Below are positions 34,761 to 46,916 of a DNA stretch of 64,000 nt, in pieces. Each line of letters opens with the position of its first letter. Within the stretch, counting starts at the first letter, position 1. Position numbers and translations under genes: made by a program. Source of the stretch: Nepenthes gracilis (Eukaryota; Streptophyta; Magnoliopsida; Caryophyllales; Nepenthaceae); the NCBI GenBank assembly GCA_033239525.1, contig BSYO01000024.1, positions 10,253,991 to 10,317,990 on the forward strand, given 5' to 3'. The notes beneath the pieces were generated by a model. It saw nothing but the letters and a program-made list of their open reading frames with translations. It was not told where the DNA came from and made no database searches.

Positions 34761-36210
34761 TGATGAATCCGGTATCGTGGACCGACCCAAAGTTTGAATT
34801 ATAGTGGATCGATGGCCTAATGGAGCTTCCTCCAAGCTAGCAAACGCATCCCAACACCGCCAATTCTAAGGCTCCAACTCATCCACCGACAAGCGGCACG
34901 ACATTTCGCAAATACGCAGGTGATAGTTGACATAATTGTCCTGAGTAGCTCAACAAATATTCTATCCAAGATCATGTGCCTCCCAAAATGACAATCACAA
35001 TTCATTAAATTTTTCCAAAGAGGCAGTCGTTACGTGGTGATCTCCACGATCACCCTAACGAAGAAAAGAATATCTTGCAACCAGCCTTGGCACCCAAGCA
35101 AGATTGAATTGATTCTAATACTATAAATCCCCATTTGTTCCTACAAGCAAGAGAAATCGCCCGCAAGGACAAAGCAGAGAGAAGAAGAAAAAAAAAAAGA
35201 GCGTAAAGAGAAAAGATTTGGGAGGCATGCCCACTCTCTTATTGTCTCCCATAAGGCCAAATTCTCTCCCTCTGACCAATAGTTGTGCAGGCCTCCCATC
35301 GGCTCCGAGTCCTAGTGGTGCAAGGCCAGCGAAGGTGACTCTTAGAGCGTGGTGTAAAAAGCCCCACCATTTGTAGCCAGATTGAGCATTGATGAGTATC
35401 CTATTCTCATCATCAGTGCCCGAGGTTCTTTACCTCATCTGGCAAGTCAATTGCCTACGAGCGTATTCATTAACCAGTCGCTCCTTAATGAGTGCACAAC
35501 TCTCTCTAGTAAGCTTCCCTCGATCGGGCGCACTCAGTAATAGCCCAGTCCTCCATTTATCAAAGACATTTCATGGCCTGGCACACTCAACAAGAGCTCA
35601 TCCCTCCGTCTCTCCAATAAGTCACGCCTCGATCAAACGCACCCGTAGGAGCTCAATCCTTTATCTCTCAAAGTCGTCTCCTAGCAAGGCAGACTCAGTA
35701 GAGTTCGGTCCTCTATCTATAAGCCACTACTCAATCAGGAGTACTCATCAGACCTCAACCCTTCATCTCTAGGCCGCTCCTCAATCGAACGCACTTATCG
35801 AAATTCAGCCTTCCATCTCTAAGCAGCATATTAGTCGGGCACACTCATTAGAGTTTAGCCCTGCATCTCTTAATACCGCCTCCTAACCAAGCGCACTTAT
35901 TGGAGCTCAATCTTTCATATCTCTAAGCCGCTTCCTAATCGAGCGCACTCAAATACTCAATCCCCCGTTACACATCCAAGTATCATCCATTTACTCCTAT
36001 TTTTTCATCTATTTGGAAATAATTTCTAATTTAAGCGTTGGAGGATATATCGATCAGTTAACTCCCGCTATTCTCTGACCTCTTATTTATTAGTTGTAAT
36101 ATGTATGATTCAGGTTCAAAATGATGGAGATGAGACCTACTTTAATTCGATCACTTAGAAAAGATTAAACGACTCTTTAATCTGTATAATAATTTGAATT
36201 TATGAACACA
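34761..36210 (+). repeat. Tat-like gypsy LTR, probably solo (LTR D)
   Basis: TGATGAATCCGGTATCG ... GAATTTATGAACACA, about 1.45 kb. A CTATAAATCCCC TATA box (35120-35131) is followed by a purine-rich leader (35150-35220), CTGACCAATAGTTGTGCAGG, CAGCGAAGGTGACTCTTAGAG, eight or nine ~53-bp repeats, AAGCGTTGGAGGATATATCG and CCTCTTATTTATTAGTTG. These correspond in order to the 5' LTR of the gypsy element at 50404. No internal region is present and no clean target duplication is seen. The 127-codon ORF at 35389-35772 is a by-product of the repeats. Confidence 0.7.
35500..35960 (+). repeat. ~53-bp subrepeats in LTR D (about 8-9 units)
   Basis: Repeated phrases: GAGCTCAATCCTTTATCTCT, CTAGGCCGCTCCTCAATCGA, ACGCACTTATCG. 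Units vary in length from about 50 to 57 bp. Confidence 0.75.
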
Positions 36211-39200
36211 TCAATATCAATCATACATTAAATTAATCCGCTAAATTAATGGTTCTGTTTGTCTGACCCATCGTAACAAACCACTAAAAATTTTAAAATT
36301 GTCGACAAATTAATCATCTGCAGAGCAATCAGGCCAGCAGTGAAATGTGTAAATTAAAAAGATGATCATTAACTCCAAGCTGATCAGATTGTGCTTGTTG
36401 ATGCTGCCAAACAGGAATATCGATTACATAATTAAAATTTAAATTTAAAAATATAATTATAATTTTAATTATGTTAAAATTAGGATTGGACAGAATTTTA
36501 ATTTTGTTACTTAGATTATCTAATAATTTATAATTATGAGAGAAAAGCATACAAGTAAGGTCTGATTTTTCTTTTTAACTTATATAAAAAAATAAAAGAA
36601 ATAAATAGACTGATATAAATTTTAAAATTTTAATATACAAATATAATATAATTTAATTTAAAAATATCTCAATTTTTATGCATATTATATTTTATAGATA
36701 TATATTATTCTAGAGCATCATTAGAAAATATTCTTTATTAAAATACAAATTTTTAAATTTTTAAATAATATTTTTATATAAAATTTAAAGATAAATTTAA
36801 AAAGCTGTGATAAGCCACGTCTACCTAACTTAATCAATTAAAAATATTATGTCCAATGAGTTACACTTTGATCCATTTTATTATATTAAATTGATAAATA
36901 ATTTTTAGTTTTAAAATTATAATTTTTAATTACACCACTAATAATTATTAAAAATTTATCATATAAATATATTTTTAAAAAATTTAAATTTTAATTTTAC
37001 TTAACATCAAACCATCAAACTAAAATTAAGTCTAAACTTTTAATTATAATTTTAAATTTTAGTGCTCAATTCTTTGGTCCAAATGGCCTTTCGATCTTTT
37101 ATATCCAAGAGTCAAAATTTTATATTTAGAAAAAAAATTTAAAATATATATATTAATAGGTTTATTATGATTTTTTTCTTAAAATATTTAAATACCAAAA
37201 TTCTCATATTATAAAAAAATATATATATAACTATTTATATATTATTTTATTTTTTTAAAATATATAAGTTTTTGGCCATTGGATTTTCATCCTAGGGCCA
37301 ATAATGAGAAAAAAACTCCCTTTAATGCGCTATGCGATTAGAAACTAGAGGGACTCATCGGTTTTATGAAAAATATTGACAAAATTTAAATTAAAATATT
37401 ATTAATGAACAAGTCATGCATTATATAAATTGATGTTTGATTTCTCCTATCGATGAGAAATTATACAAATAATTATATGTTTTTTTTAGAAATTAATTGA
37501 AATGTATTGAATAGATATCTTCATTTTTTATATTAATGTTATGGAGTGACTCAACACTCTTGATATATTGCCTATCTTCTCCGTACATCACAAATTAAAA
37601 CAAAAATCTTGATAAAAATTATATGACTTTCCATGGGACAAATTGTAAGTTCTTTTATTAAGATAAAAATATTAATTTTTATGATCGTTATTATTATATT
37701 TTTTTATTAATTAATTATATATATATAAATATTTATATGTTTGATTCATAATTGTTAAATTTTTTATATATTACAAAAATTATTCTTGTATAAAAAAATT
37801 AAAAGATAATTTTTCTCTTTTCTCTTTCCTTTCGACCTGTAGATATTTTATATAAAGCTTATATATTTCAAAATAACAATCATGAACATCCTCTTATAGA
37901 ATAAAAAAATATTATTCTTAAATTATTAAAATATCATTTCTTTTTTGTTCAAAAGGTAAATCTTGAATAAATATATCTATTAAAAAATAATATATTCTTT
38001 TTATCAAAGAATATATCTTACAATGGGCATTTCTTTTAAAAATTTTTATATAATATATATTTAAACTAACAAAATTATATTATTTAATCATAATTTAATA
38101 AATAAATAAATCATATGTCTTATCGGGATATATTTCTAACACAAATGACTTATGAGATATTATGATTATGATTATTATTGTTATTGTTAGTTATGCACTT
38201 TAATGTTTGTATATGATATTTCAATTAAATTATTAATCTAGTAGTGCAACCCACATAAATCGAATCAGAACATCAGCTAATAATTGAGTTATAAGAATTG
38301 TTTCATCTGATAAGCACATGTTATCTTATTGAGATTGATGAATTAATGAAATACATCTAATTAAAATTAGAGTTAATAACAACCACAATTAATTGCTACT
38401 AAAAAATTTAACATCTCACTACACCACTGACCATAATATCACAATAACTAAATTGATATAAAACTGCTCAATCAAAGTAAAAGTAAATGTTCTAAAATGA
38501 CTATTTGTGATAATTATAATATCTAAATTATCCACATTCCTAATTTTATTGCCCTCGAGCAGCTCTTCCATCCAACCTACCTTCCTGCAAGTGTTGAACA
38601 TACTAATATAAAATGTTAGTAAAAATAAAAGTAAAGTTAGTCAAAATTTTAATAAAACATATAATTGCATAATCGGATATACAATTTATCTCAAAATTAT
38701 TAGAACGAATATAATCGAACTCAAATATAAAATCAAAATTTTTCATAATAATTATACATAATTTAAGATTTATAGCTCAACTTTATTTATTCAAAATAGT
38801 GTATTGTGAAAACATCCTTAATTCATACTAATTTCTTATGAATGAAGAGTCCATAGGATTTTACCGACAAAAGAATAAGTAATCAAAACTCAAATTATAT
38901 TTATTTTTACACAATTAAAAACCTTACACTACCATTTAAGATTTATAGGTGGGGCGTTATTCATATAATCATGTATATAGGGTCAAACATTGATACTTTT
39001 ACTCATGAATGATAGGTTTGAATCTTAATTACCACTATAATAAATCACCAATAATTTTTTATAATAATTTGATATATAAATAAATAAATATTCTACGTAA
39101 TTATAAATAATCTTATATTCTATCATTTCGAAGAGAATATTTTTAATTCTTTTACAAATTGTAAACTTTTTCTTATAATTTTTTTAAATATTTGTCATGT

Positions 39201-41007
39201 AGTACGAAAAACTTTTGTAGGAACTGTACCATATAAATTTTAATAAATACAAAAGTGACATTATAAAAATTTCTCACATATGAACTAGTTATAGAAAAAC
39301 CATTAAGAGTTTATAGCTTTAGCCTTTTATTTCAAATAACAAGCTGCATGAGCAATTTATAATAATTTCAAGACATACAAAGCATATATTTAAGGATTTA
39401 GAACACATTGAAATATTAAATATGAAAATTAAAATATATAAAAGTATTTAAATAATAGTTCTGAAAATGCTTAAATGTTAGTATAGAAACTAATTGAGAA
39501 ATATAATGTAAGTACACTAAGAATATAAATTTTACATAATTTACAGAAAATGGGGATGTGAACTCATCTATGTAAAGTATCAATACTTTACATATGAAAT
39601 TATAACACATATGAATATTGAAACAAAGTTTAAAGACATACATGGTCAATATTGTAGAAAATCATTTATGAATCAAAATGTATATAAAATAATAGTATAA
39701 ATTTAATAAAAAATTCATAGAATAAAAGTAACATCACATACATACAAATTATAAACCCTTTAGTTACGAAAATATGACATATATAATGAATTGAAATAAT
39801 AAATACTCAAAAAAATAAAAATAAAAAATTAGTAACAAAAGAAAGATAGCTTAGGTGCACTTACTTTAATCTATTTTTTTTTCAAAGAATGCTTGATTTT
39901 ACTTTGAATTTTCAGTTCTTTTACTTATTTTTTTCTTTTCTCTCTTCTTTTAGACCTTACTTATCTCCCCTCTCAAGGCTCAATTCAAAATGGCCTGAAT
40001 TTGGCCAAAAATTGCGTTTTTATTATTGGCTGTAACGTCATGCACTGATCAGGCGCAAATTAAGCACGACCACGAATGTGTGCCCATCGGGCACCCATCA
40101 AATATCCAAACAACAGCGAATAGTGTACAAGCGTTCCTTGGGTATGCATTAGGCATTGTTATTCTATCACAGTGCGTTTGAGCATCCCTGAACGTGCATT
40201 AAGCGTAAACACATTGTAAAATGCACTTTAACTCCAGTCAATCGTCCTTCAAATAAAACCCTTCTGTCCAAAATTCACACGTATGTGTATCAAGTTTTAA
40301 TTAGATGTCACTCAACTTAATATGACCGATCAAAATGTTGATTTTGATCGAATTCTTTATTTGACATTAAAACTTTCTTTTTATTAACTTAGTTAATTAC
40401 GGCCACGATTATAAATTAAAACTTTTGCATTATAATTATATAAAAAATTGAGCTATAATAATTAGCATAGTTAGTGATTAAAAAACTAGCCTCTAAATAT
40501 AAAGGAGTATTTTGTGTGCCATAATTATCACTTTACATATCGATTATCCACAAACACTGGTAAATTCATATACATAGTTAAAATTTTTTTGTATAATAAT
40601 TTATTTAAGAAATATTATAATTAAGATTCAAAATTTTTTTTCATGTTTAATCTCTCAAAGTAATTAAAATGAGTGATGTATTTTAACTTGATGGGTTGAT
40701 TAAACTTGATGCATGTTTCCTCCACAGCTAATCCATGATAGAAACAATGGGTCATGTCACACCATTTTTATCACAGAGAAAATATTCAAAGTCTCTAGTT
40801 TAAAATTTTTGTTTAATTAAATGTTATTTCCCAAAATTATACTTTATGACTTCCGAGAATTAAACTCTTTTTTAGTCTTTACTGTTAGATTACTCCTCAA
40901 ATTTTATATATCAGATAGATTTATTTTATAAAAAAATTCTCACATTACTTGAATAAAAGAAATGTAAGAAATTATACCCCTATAAATAAAATTTTTATTT
41001 GAATTAT
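36211..41007. other. Long AT-rich intergenic DNA, no gene seen
   Basis: Nearly 4.8 kb of strongly AT-rich DNA. Open frames here are short and compositionally driven (for example 39416-39649). A GC-richer stretch at 40010-40260 may be LTR debris. No gene or RNA recognised. Confidence 0.5.
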
Positions 41008-42079
41008 TGAAAAAGTACGTTTTGTACTAACGTGAACAATCAAGTTTCAACGCCGAAAAATTATAGCGGAAGCAACAATAAATAAATATCCAATACACGT
41101 AAAGAATATTTAATACTAGATGCTAACGAGATAACAAGCATGCACAATATATATAACGATGAGCAATAAAGATAAAGACCACGATTTTGGTAGCGAAGTG
41201 GCTTCGATACCCACGATAATCGAGAAAAATACTCGAGCTTCAACGGCCGGGAAGCAATGCACTATGAAAATCAACTTACGGGCCGGGTGGTAACGGCGAG
41301 GCTAACCTAGCCGACTTACTCCCGTCACGTGATCCCTACCAAGGAACTCCTTGGATTTGCCCGCGGCAACGGAACCGGACACCTTCGGGTCTTCACGTCA
41401 ATCTTCCCTCGAACCACTTGAATTGCCAATCACGATCGAATCTCCTTCTTCACGAACCAACGTCTCCAAATGATGGTAGAAGGATTTGTTTCAATGGTGA
41501 AAGAAAGTTGGTGAGAAAACTTATATGAGCATGAAGAACAATCTTATAATGTAAAGCTTTTTCAAGAGAAGTAGGAATAATGGGGCATTAGAAGCTTTTT
41601 TTCTCCAAGGAGGCACGAAAATCTTCAGTCAAATGGTCATTAGGGTTGCAAGAACTTAAGGTATGTATTTATAGAGGGCGCTAAAAATAGTTCAAAAATT
41701 TTGCCCGTTGCATGCGCTGAGCGCGGGCCAGGCGGGCGCAGGGCTCGTGAGAAACCTGCAAGGAGTTCAGTGGCGAATGGGAGCAGTGCGGGCACCCTTA
41801 CGGATTTTCGGCTCGAGCGGATATCGCGCCTTGTGGCCGGGTACTTTTCACGAAATTTTCGGCTCGAAAGCGGGTACTCGAGCACCCGGCGAAGCCGGGT
41901 ACTTTCTCGGTTTTGGCTCGGCGGATATCGAGCACCGAGACCAAGCGCGGGTCTTGGGCGCTCGAGTGACTAGAAGGCGAAACGGACAGAACGGACCTTA
42001 ACCCGACAACCCACAACCCGACATCGATACAATAATACATATGGTCACGAATATGCCAATTAGACAAATGTCTTTAACA
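41008..42079 (-). repeat. 3' LTR of the Sirevirus-like element
   Basis: On the minus strand it runs TGTTAAAGACATTTGTC ... CTTTTTCA. Collinear with 46917-47993, sharing for example CCAATACACGTAAAGAATAT, CACGTGATCCCTACC and CATTAGAAGCTT. The U3 part (41780-41990) is GC-rich, with TTTTCGGCTCG and CGGGTAC motifs repeated about every 50 bp. The ORFs at 41640-42067 are shadows over this GC-rich block. Confidence 0.8.
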
Positions 42080-42482
42080 ATCTTCCCATTTGGCAATTCC
42101 GTGACAAAACTCAAAAAAGAAATAAATACAAGTGAATCACGGGTTTAGACACCACCGATATAGAACCCGTGTACATAAAAATCTATACCTAGTGAGATAC
42201 AAAAAATAAAAGAAACTACACTAGTACTGCGTACTGCGAAGTTGATGTAATACGAGGGAGTGCGTCGGTGATTACAGCGAGCAAGTATCAAGCACCGGCG
42301 GCCGGTACTTTCTTGATTTTCGGCTCGGCGAATATCGAGCACCCGACCTTGCGGGGCTTTGGGCGCTCGGCTAGAGAGGGCGGAACGGATGAGACGGACT
42401 TTAACCCGCAACCCACAACCCGACATCGATACAATAATACATATGGTCACGGAATATGTCAATTAGACAAATGTCTCTAACA
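42080..42482 (-). repeat. Extra 403-bp duplicate: 3' UTR end plus truncated LTR
   Basis: 42080-42245 (AATCTTCCCATTTGGCAATT ... GTACTGCGTACTGCGAAG) duplicates 42483-42650. It is joined to a truncated LTR piece (about 42290-42482) that ends CATTTGTCTAAT..TGTCTCTAACA like the full LTR. The element therefore ends UTR - partial LTR - UTR - full LTR. Confidence 0.8.
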
Positions 42483-42960
42483 ATCTTCCCCTTTGGCAAT
42501 TCCGTAACAAAACTCAAAAAAGAAATAAATATAAGTGAATCACAGGTTTAGACACCGCCGAGATAGAACCCGTGTACATAAAAATCTATGCCTAGTGAGA
42601 TATAAGAAAAATAAAAGAAACTACACTAGTACTGCGTACTGCGAAGTCGATGTAATGCAGGGACAGCTACGTCAGTGTAACAGAGTTACCTGGTTAAGCA
42701 GGGTTAGTACCAACAAGACAAAAATATAGGCAATACAATACTAAGGGGTAACAGAGAGAATAGATAGCATGTCAACAGATATCATCAAAACAGATAACAT
42801 CAATGATAACGAAAGAGTAGATATAGCAAGTCAACATATAACAGCAATAGCAAATCTCCCCCGAATAAAAGTAAGAACATCTCGCCCTAACAATAGCAAA
42901 TCTCCCCCTAACAAAAAATAAGAACATCTCGCCTAAGCTCCCCCTAACAACATGCACCAA
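42483..42960 (-). other. 3' UTR with several polypurine tracts
   Basis: On the minus strand CCAAAGGGGAAGATTG lies next to the partial LTR. Upstream, GTTAGGGGGAGCTTAGGC, GTTAGGGGGAGATTTGC, TTAGGGCGAGATG and TTCGGGGGAGATTTGC repeat between 42945 and 42855. Repeated purine tracts near the 3' end are a described trait of Sireviruses, a plant Ty1/copia lineage. Confidence 0.6.
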
Positions 42961-43368
42961 AAGGAAACCTCGATCTCCCACTTTTTGTCACGAAGAGCCA
43001 AAGAGAGGAGATCACTCAGAATCGCTGGGAGGTGGAGAGCCATATTGTCGCTGCCCTTACGCGTTGAAACGAGCCTCACCCCGAGTAGCCAAACGAGCAT
43101 CCAACCGCTCAAACCAGCAAGCATGTGGGGCTGGGTTGAGATTGAGAAGCAGAATCCGCTCTTGGGAGGGAATACGAGACCTTCAAAACGGTCAGCAAGG
43201 CGAGACATCTGACCCATCAGAGCGGCCGAGGAAGAGGTGAAGTGCCGTTGCGAAGTAGATGGGCCAGGACCCGAGGGGTCAGGAAAGGACGAAGCCGAGC
43301 CAGAGCGGCCTTCGTCCGACTAAGGAGGAGGCATGTCAGGGAGAGGCTCATCGAACAGCTCTGGGGGG

Positions 43369-44190
43369 TCAACAGCAAAACGACGGGCGTGAGACCGACT
43401 CTGAGCGAAGGTGGTGGAGGTGATAGGTCGGCAAGCGGGAGGCGAGGATAGTCAGCGAAGGGTGACCGGGCCCAGCAAGCACTTGCTGAATAAGGCACCC
43501 GAAAGGTAGGTTGGCCTCTTTCCGGCCGGAGAAGTTGGCAACAATGTGAGTGATAAAATGGGATGGTAAATCAATGGGCTGACCACTCAAGAGAGCATAC
43601 AAAAATAAGGCCTTCTCCTCGGAAAGGGACGAGAAGTGGGAAACAGGAAATAGGTTCGTGAGCATGATACGGCTCACGACCAGTCGCCGAGAGAAGAGGT
43701 ACGAGGTCTGGAAAGCTTTGACATTCCACTCCAGAGGGGCACCATGGAGAAAGATGGCAATCTCATTAAAACTAGACCGGAAGAGCGCCGAAGAGTAAGG
43801 GTAGGGTGGGTTGTCCACCCGAAGGATACCAATAACACGTGCAAGAATATCAGCAGTAATGTGAAGACGTGCCCCTCGTATGAAGGTGAAAAATAAATTG
43901 TAGGTAATCGCATGAATGTTGGAGTAAAACTCCTGAATAAGTACAAGTGATGGAGCAATCAAACCGGTGAGGACTGACACCCAACCGCGGTCAGTGAAGA
44001 GAGAGGTGATGGACGTATCAACTGAATCAAAACGAACTTCCCGTTCCAGGGAGTGTTGACGATGCAACATGTGGGTGTTAAACAAAGGCTCGGCCTCAGG
44101 ACTGATAAAGCGATCAGGAACGGAGAGCCCACTTGGTCGAGTATGTTTGCCACTCGACTTACGTGATAGAGACTTTTTTGTAGCCGACAT
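43369..44190 (-). CDS. Accessory ORF of the copia element, putative plant transposon protein (PF20167-like)
   Basis: An uninterrupted 273-residue frame; I chose MSATKK at 44190 over the in-frame ATG at 44214 because the upstream residues (MGCSYFFQ) look like read-through. Features typical of this uncharacterised plant retroelement family: a disordered basic start, then LIQEFYSNIHAI, FIRGARLHITADILARVIGI, FNEIAIFLHGAPLEW and FLYALLSGQPIDLPSHFITH. The final ~45 residues look frameshifted, because the frame at 43498-43217 takes over with a Leu/Arg-rich stretch. Function is unknown for the family; it appears beside gag in non-autonomous plant elements. It is the only long intact frame in the element. 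Confidence 0.65.
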   Translation of the reverse strand: MSATKKSLSRKSSGKHTRPSGLSVPDRFISPEAEPLFNTHMLHRQHSLEREVRFDSVDTSITSLFTDRGWVSVLTGLIAPSLVLIQEFYSNIHAITYNLFFTFIRGARLHITADILARVIGILRVDNPPYPYSSALFRSSFNEIAIFLHGAPLEWNVKAFQTSYLFSRRLVVSRIMLTNLFPVSHFSSLSEEKALFLYALLSGQPIDLPSHFITHIVANFSGRKEANLPFGCLIQQVLAGPGHPSLTILASRLPTYHLHHLRSESVSRPSFCC

Positions 44191-44214
44191 CTGAAAAAAA
44201 TAAGAACACCCCAA

Positions 44215-45140
44215 TATAAAAAATATTAGATTGTTGAATATACATATATATATATATATATTTATTTATTTATTTATGTAATTTCGAATTATTGGTGAGG
44301 GAAAGCTGGGCATGTGACTGAAGCCATGAACAGTGCGGCGACAGCCAGTGGCTGGAGCCATTCCCTGTTGGCGGTGGCATGAAGAGTCACAGACGGCGCA
44401 AGGCAGGCTTTTTCCACTTACGGGAACACAAGCCAGAGGTCACCGGAGCACCACCTCCGGCACCCACGACACCGGCAGATTTGGAAGGCAGGGAGGAGCA
44501 CCCACATAGTGCCTGGCCAGCGGTGTGGGAGAGAGCACAGAAAACGCCATGAGCGGCCGTTGGCAAGGAGGGTCGAGGATTCACGGATCCATGGACAACG
44601 AACTAAATCCACGCAAGAACCGGTGGATTTGAAGGAAGGAGGAGAGGAAATTGAGATCCGTGGAGTCAGCCACCCATAACGGAGGCCAATTTAGGGCCGA
44701 AACCACCATGAATGGCGGCGGTTGCACAGAACTAGAAACAGAGAGGGACGAGGGTAGAGTTTACCTTGAGAGTGCCTGGAATCGAGAAGAATGAGTGAGG
44801 ATCTGACCGATCTGGTGATGAGGGAGAGGGAGAGAAGCAGCCGACGCAAGGAGAGGAGAGGAGCAGCGAAAAGTGTGAGGGTTTGTGGGCGGCGCTCGCT
44901 ACTTGCTCGAAGATAAAGGCAGGCAGCGGGCACTCGAGCGCACAGCAAGTGAGCGCCTAAATGCGCCTTTTTTTTAATTTTATTTTATACCTAAGGGGTA
45001 GCGGTCATTTAACAAGAATTTTCCTTAGAGAATTTCAATTCACTTTTCTTAACCCAAATATTTCTCCCCGAATTCACTTTCTGATTTAATCTTTGTACTT
45101 GTTCATTTAGTTTCTAAATATGATCAAAGAGTTGATTTAT
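44215..45140 (-). other. Spacer between gag and the accessory ORF
   Basis: Contains (AT)n and (TTTA)n runs (44244-44276) and a GC-rich part (44290-44950) with open frames on the minus strand that I cannot identify (44387-44612, 44691-44948). No reverse transcriptase or integrase motif is seen. Confidence 0.5.
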
Positions 45141-45146
45141 TTTTGG

Positions 45147-46873
45147 TCATTTTCTTTCGTTGTACAAAGAATTCATAGTGTAACATCGAGGACGAATGTG
45201 GCCTACTTTTCCACACGCATGACAAGTAGGCACAAATTTAGGTCGGTCCATAAATCTTTGATTTACATTGATAGAGGACTTGAACGATTTTGATGATTGA
45301 TTCATCATTTTTTGATTAGGTAGATTTCGCAAATGGGTTGAGTCAAATGGAGTAGCCTACGTCCCAGTCAAGTTGCTTAGTAACTTTTGATGTGTTAATG
45401 TGTTGGTGTGGCATTTTCTTGGTGGGAATAAAAATTGTTTTAGGGTTCACTTCATTTCAAAATATATTCTCAACATATCCCAACCCATGTTTATTTTCTC
45501 CAATTTTACCCAACCCAAGCATATGATCAAGTTTTGCTGACCCATTTAAGAATTGTTTCAAATCTTTTCTCGTGGCCTCAAGTTCAGATTCCAAGGTCGT
45601 GATTTGTTTAGAAAATGAGATTTTCAGATTCTCAATTTCTTGTCTTTTAGTATCTACCTTGGATTGTAGATATACGTTTTCTTTTTCCAAATCTATGATC
45701 CTATCGTTTAGGGTTTTATTTAATTTCTTTACTTTCAAACATTTCCTAAACAGTTTATCATATGCTTCTTGAAGGTCATCAAATTCAGCTTCTGATTCGA
45801 CTTCAGAGTCATCAGATTAATTAATATTCTCGATAACATTGTCGCACATTGAGGTCACAAACGCCATGTAATTGACAGGGCCATTTTCAGAACATTTTTC
45901 ATATTCTTCTTTGTCATCGCTTGAGGTCACATTAGCTGTAAAGGCTTGATCTTGTTGACGTTTAAGGTTTGGGCATTCAGCCCGATAGACCGAAACATTT
46001 ACATTTATGACATTGAACTCCTTGAGACGTTTTTGATTTGGGATCCTTAAGTTCATGTCGGTCTTTCTTCTCAAATTTTGATGAGCGTTTTGAGTTCACA
46101 TCAAATTTGTTTGATGAAGGATCTATTTGTCTTCAAAACTTTTTAAAATTCTTAACAAATAAGGAAAATTTATCATCGCTACCCGATTCTTCATCAGAAT
46201 CCCAGTTTCTCTCTCCCTACTCGATTTTAGAGCAATTGATTTATTTTGCCTTGGTGAGGTAATGTATACTCATAAGTTTATAAGGATCCAACCAATTCTT
46301 GATTTTAATTTATCTAAGTCTTTACTTTCTTCAATTGCAGTTACTTTTGGTCTAAATCGTTCGGCAAAGATCGTAAGACTTTTCTAACAATTCTATTTTT
46401 CTAATTCGTTTAAAATTAAACGTGAAATTTCTGATATCATTTAATTGAGTATAAAATTCATCAAATGTCTCATCATCTTTTATTTTTATTTCCTCGAATC
46501 TAGTGGTGAGCATTTACAATTTTGAATTTTTAACAAGTTTCGTGCCTTCATGAGTAATTTCTAAGATGTCCAACGCATCTTTAGAAGTCTCACACATTGA
46601 AATACGTTTAAACTGATCGGGAGATACAGCCATAAAAATAGCATGTAGCTCCTTACTGTTCCTATTACATGCATCGAGTTCGTTTTTGATCCATGAAGAT
46701 AAGGCTTTTGGTTCGTTACCAAAGGAACTAGTGGGTGGGGTCCACCCAACTTAGGTACTTGTCCAAACACGCTCATCTAGAGATTTTTGGAAGGCTCTCA
46801 TCCGGACCTTCCAATAAGTATAGTTACTCCCATCAAAGAAGGGAAAAATAGAGAGCGATCCACTCGTATACAT
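45147..46873 (-). pseudogene. Copia gag (UBN2-type) with zinc knuckle, broken
   Basis: From an ATG at 46873 the minus strand reads MYTSGSLS then FFDGSNYTYWKVRMRAFQKS and LDERVW, the DUF4219 start of copia gag. It continues WIKNELDACNRNSKELHAIF and SPDQFKRISMCETSKDALDI of the UBN2 capsid domain. A stop (TAA) interrupts after VWTST, and frames shift several times. Next come a degenerate Cys/His segment (YRAECPNLKRQQ, ~45965), a coiled coil (45738-45457: VKKLNKTLNDRIIDLEKENV), and an intact CCHC zinc knuckle CHACGKVGHIRPRC at 45225-45184. Capsid/nucleocapsid role inferred from family; no full-length product possible as it stands. Confidence 0.85.
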
Positions 46874-46901
46874 CTAGATTGGGGGTCGCGGATCGGGGTA
46901 A

Positions 46902-46914
46902 TGCTCTGATACCA
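46902..46914 (-). other. Primer-binding site (tRNA-iMet)
   Basis: On the minus strand TGGTATCAGAGCA, an exact match to the usual plant initiator-methionine tRNA primer site. It lies two bases inside the 5' LTR and fixes the element's orientation and the LTR boundary. Confidence 0.92.
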
Positions 46915-46916
46915 AT

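Noticed and set aside
35389..35772. 127-codon ORF
   Set aside because: Produced by the ~53-bp repeats of LTR D; no motif, and the repeat unit is not conserved as protein between LTRs.
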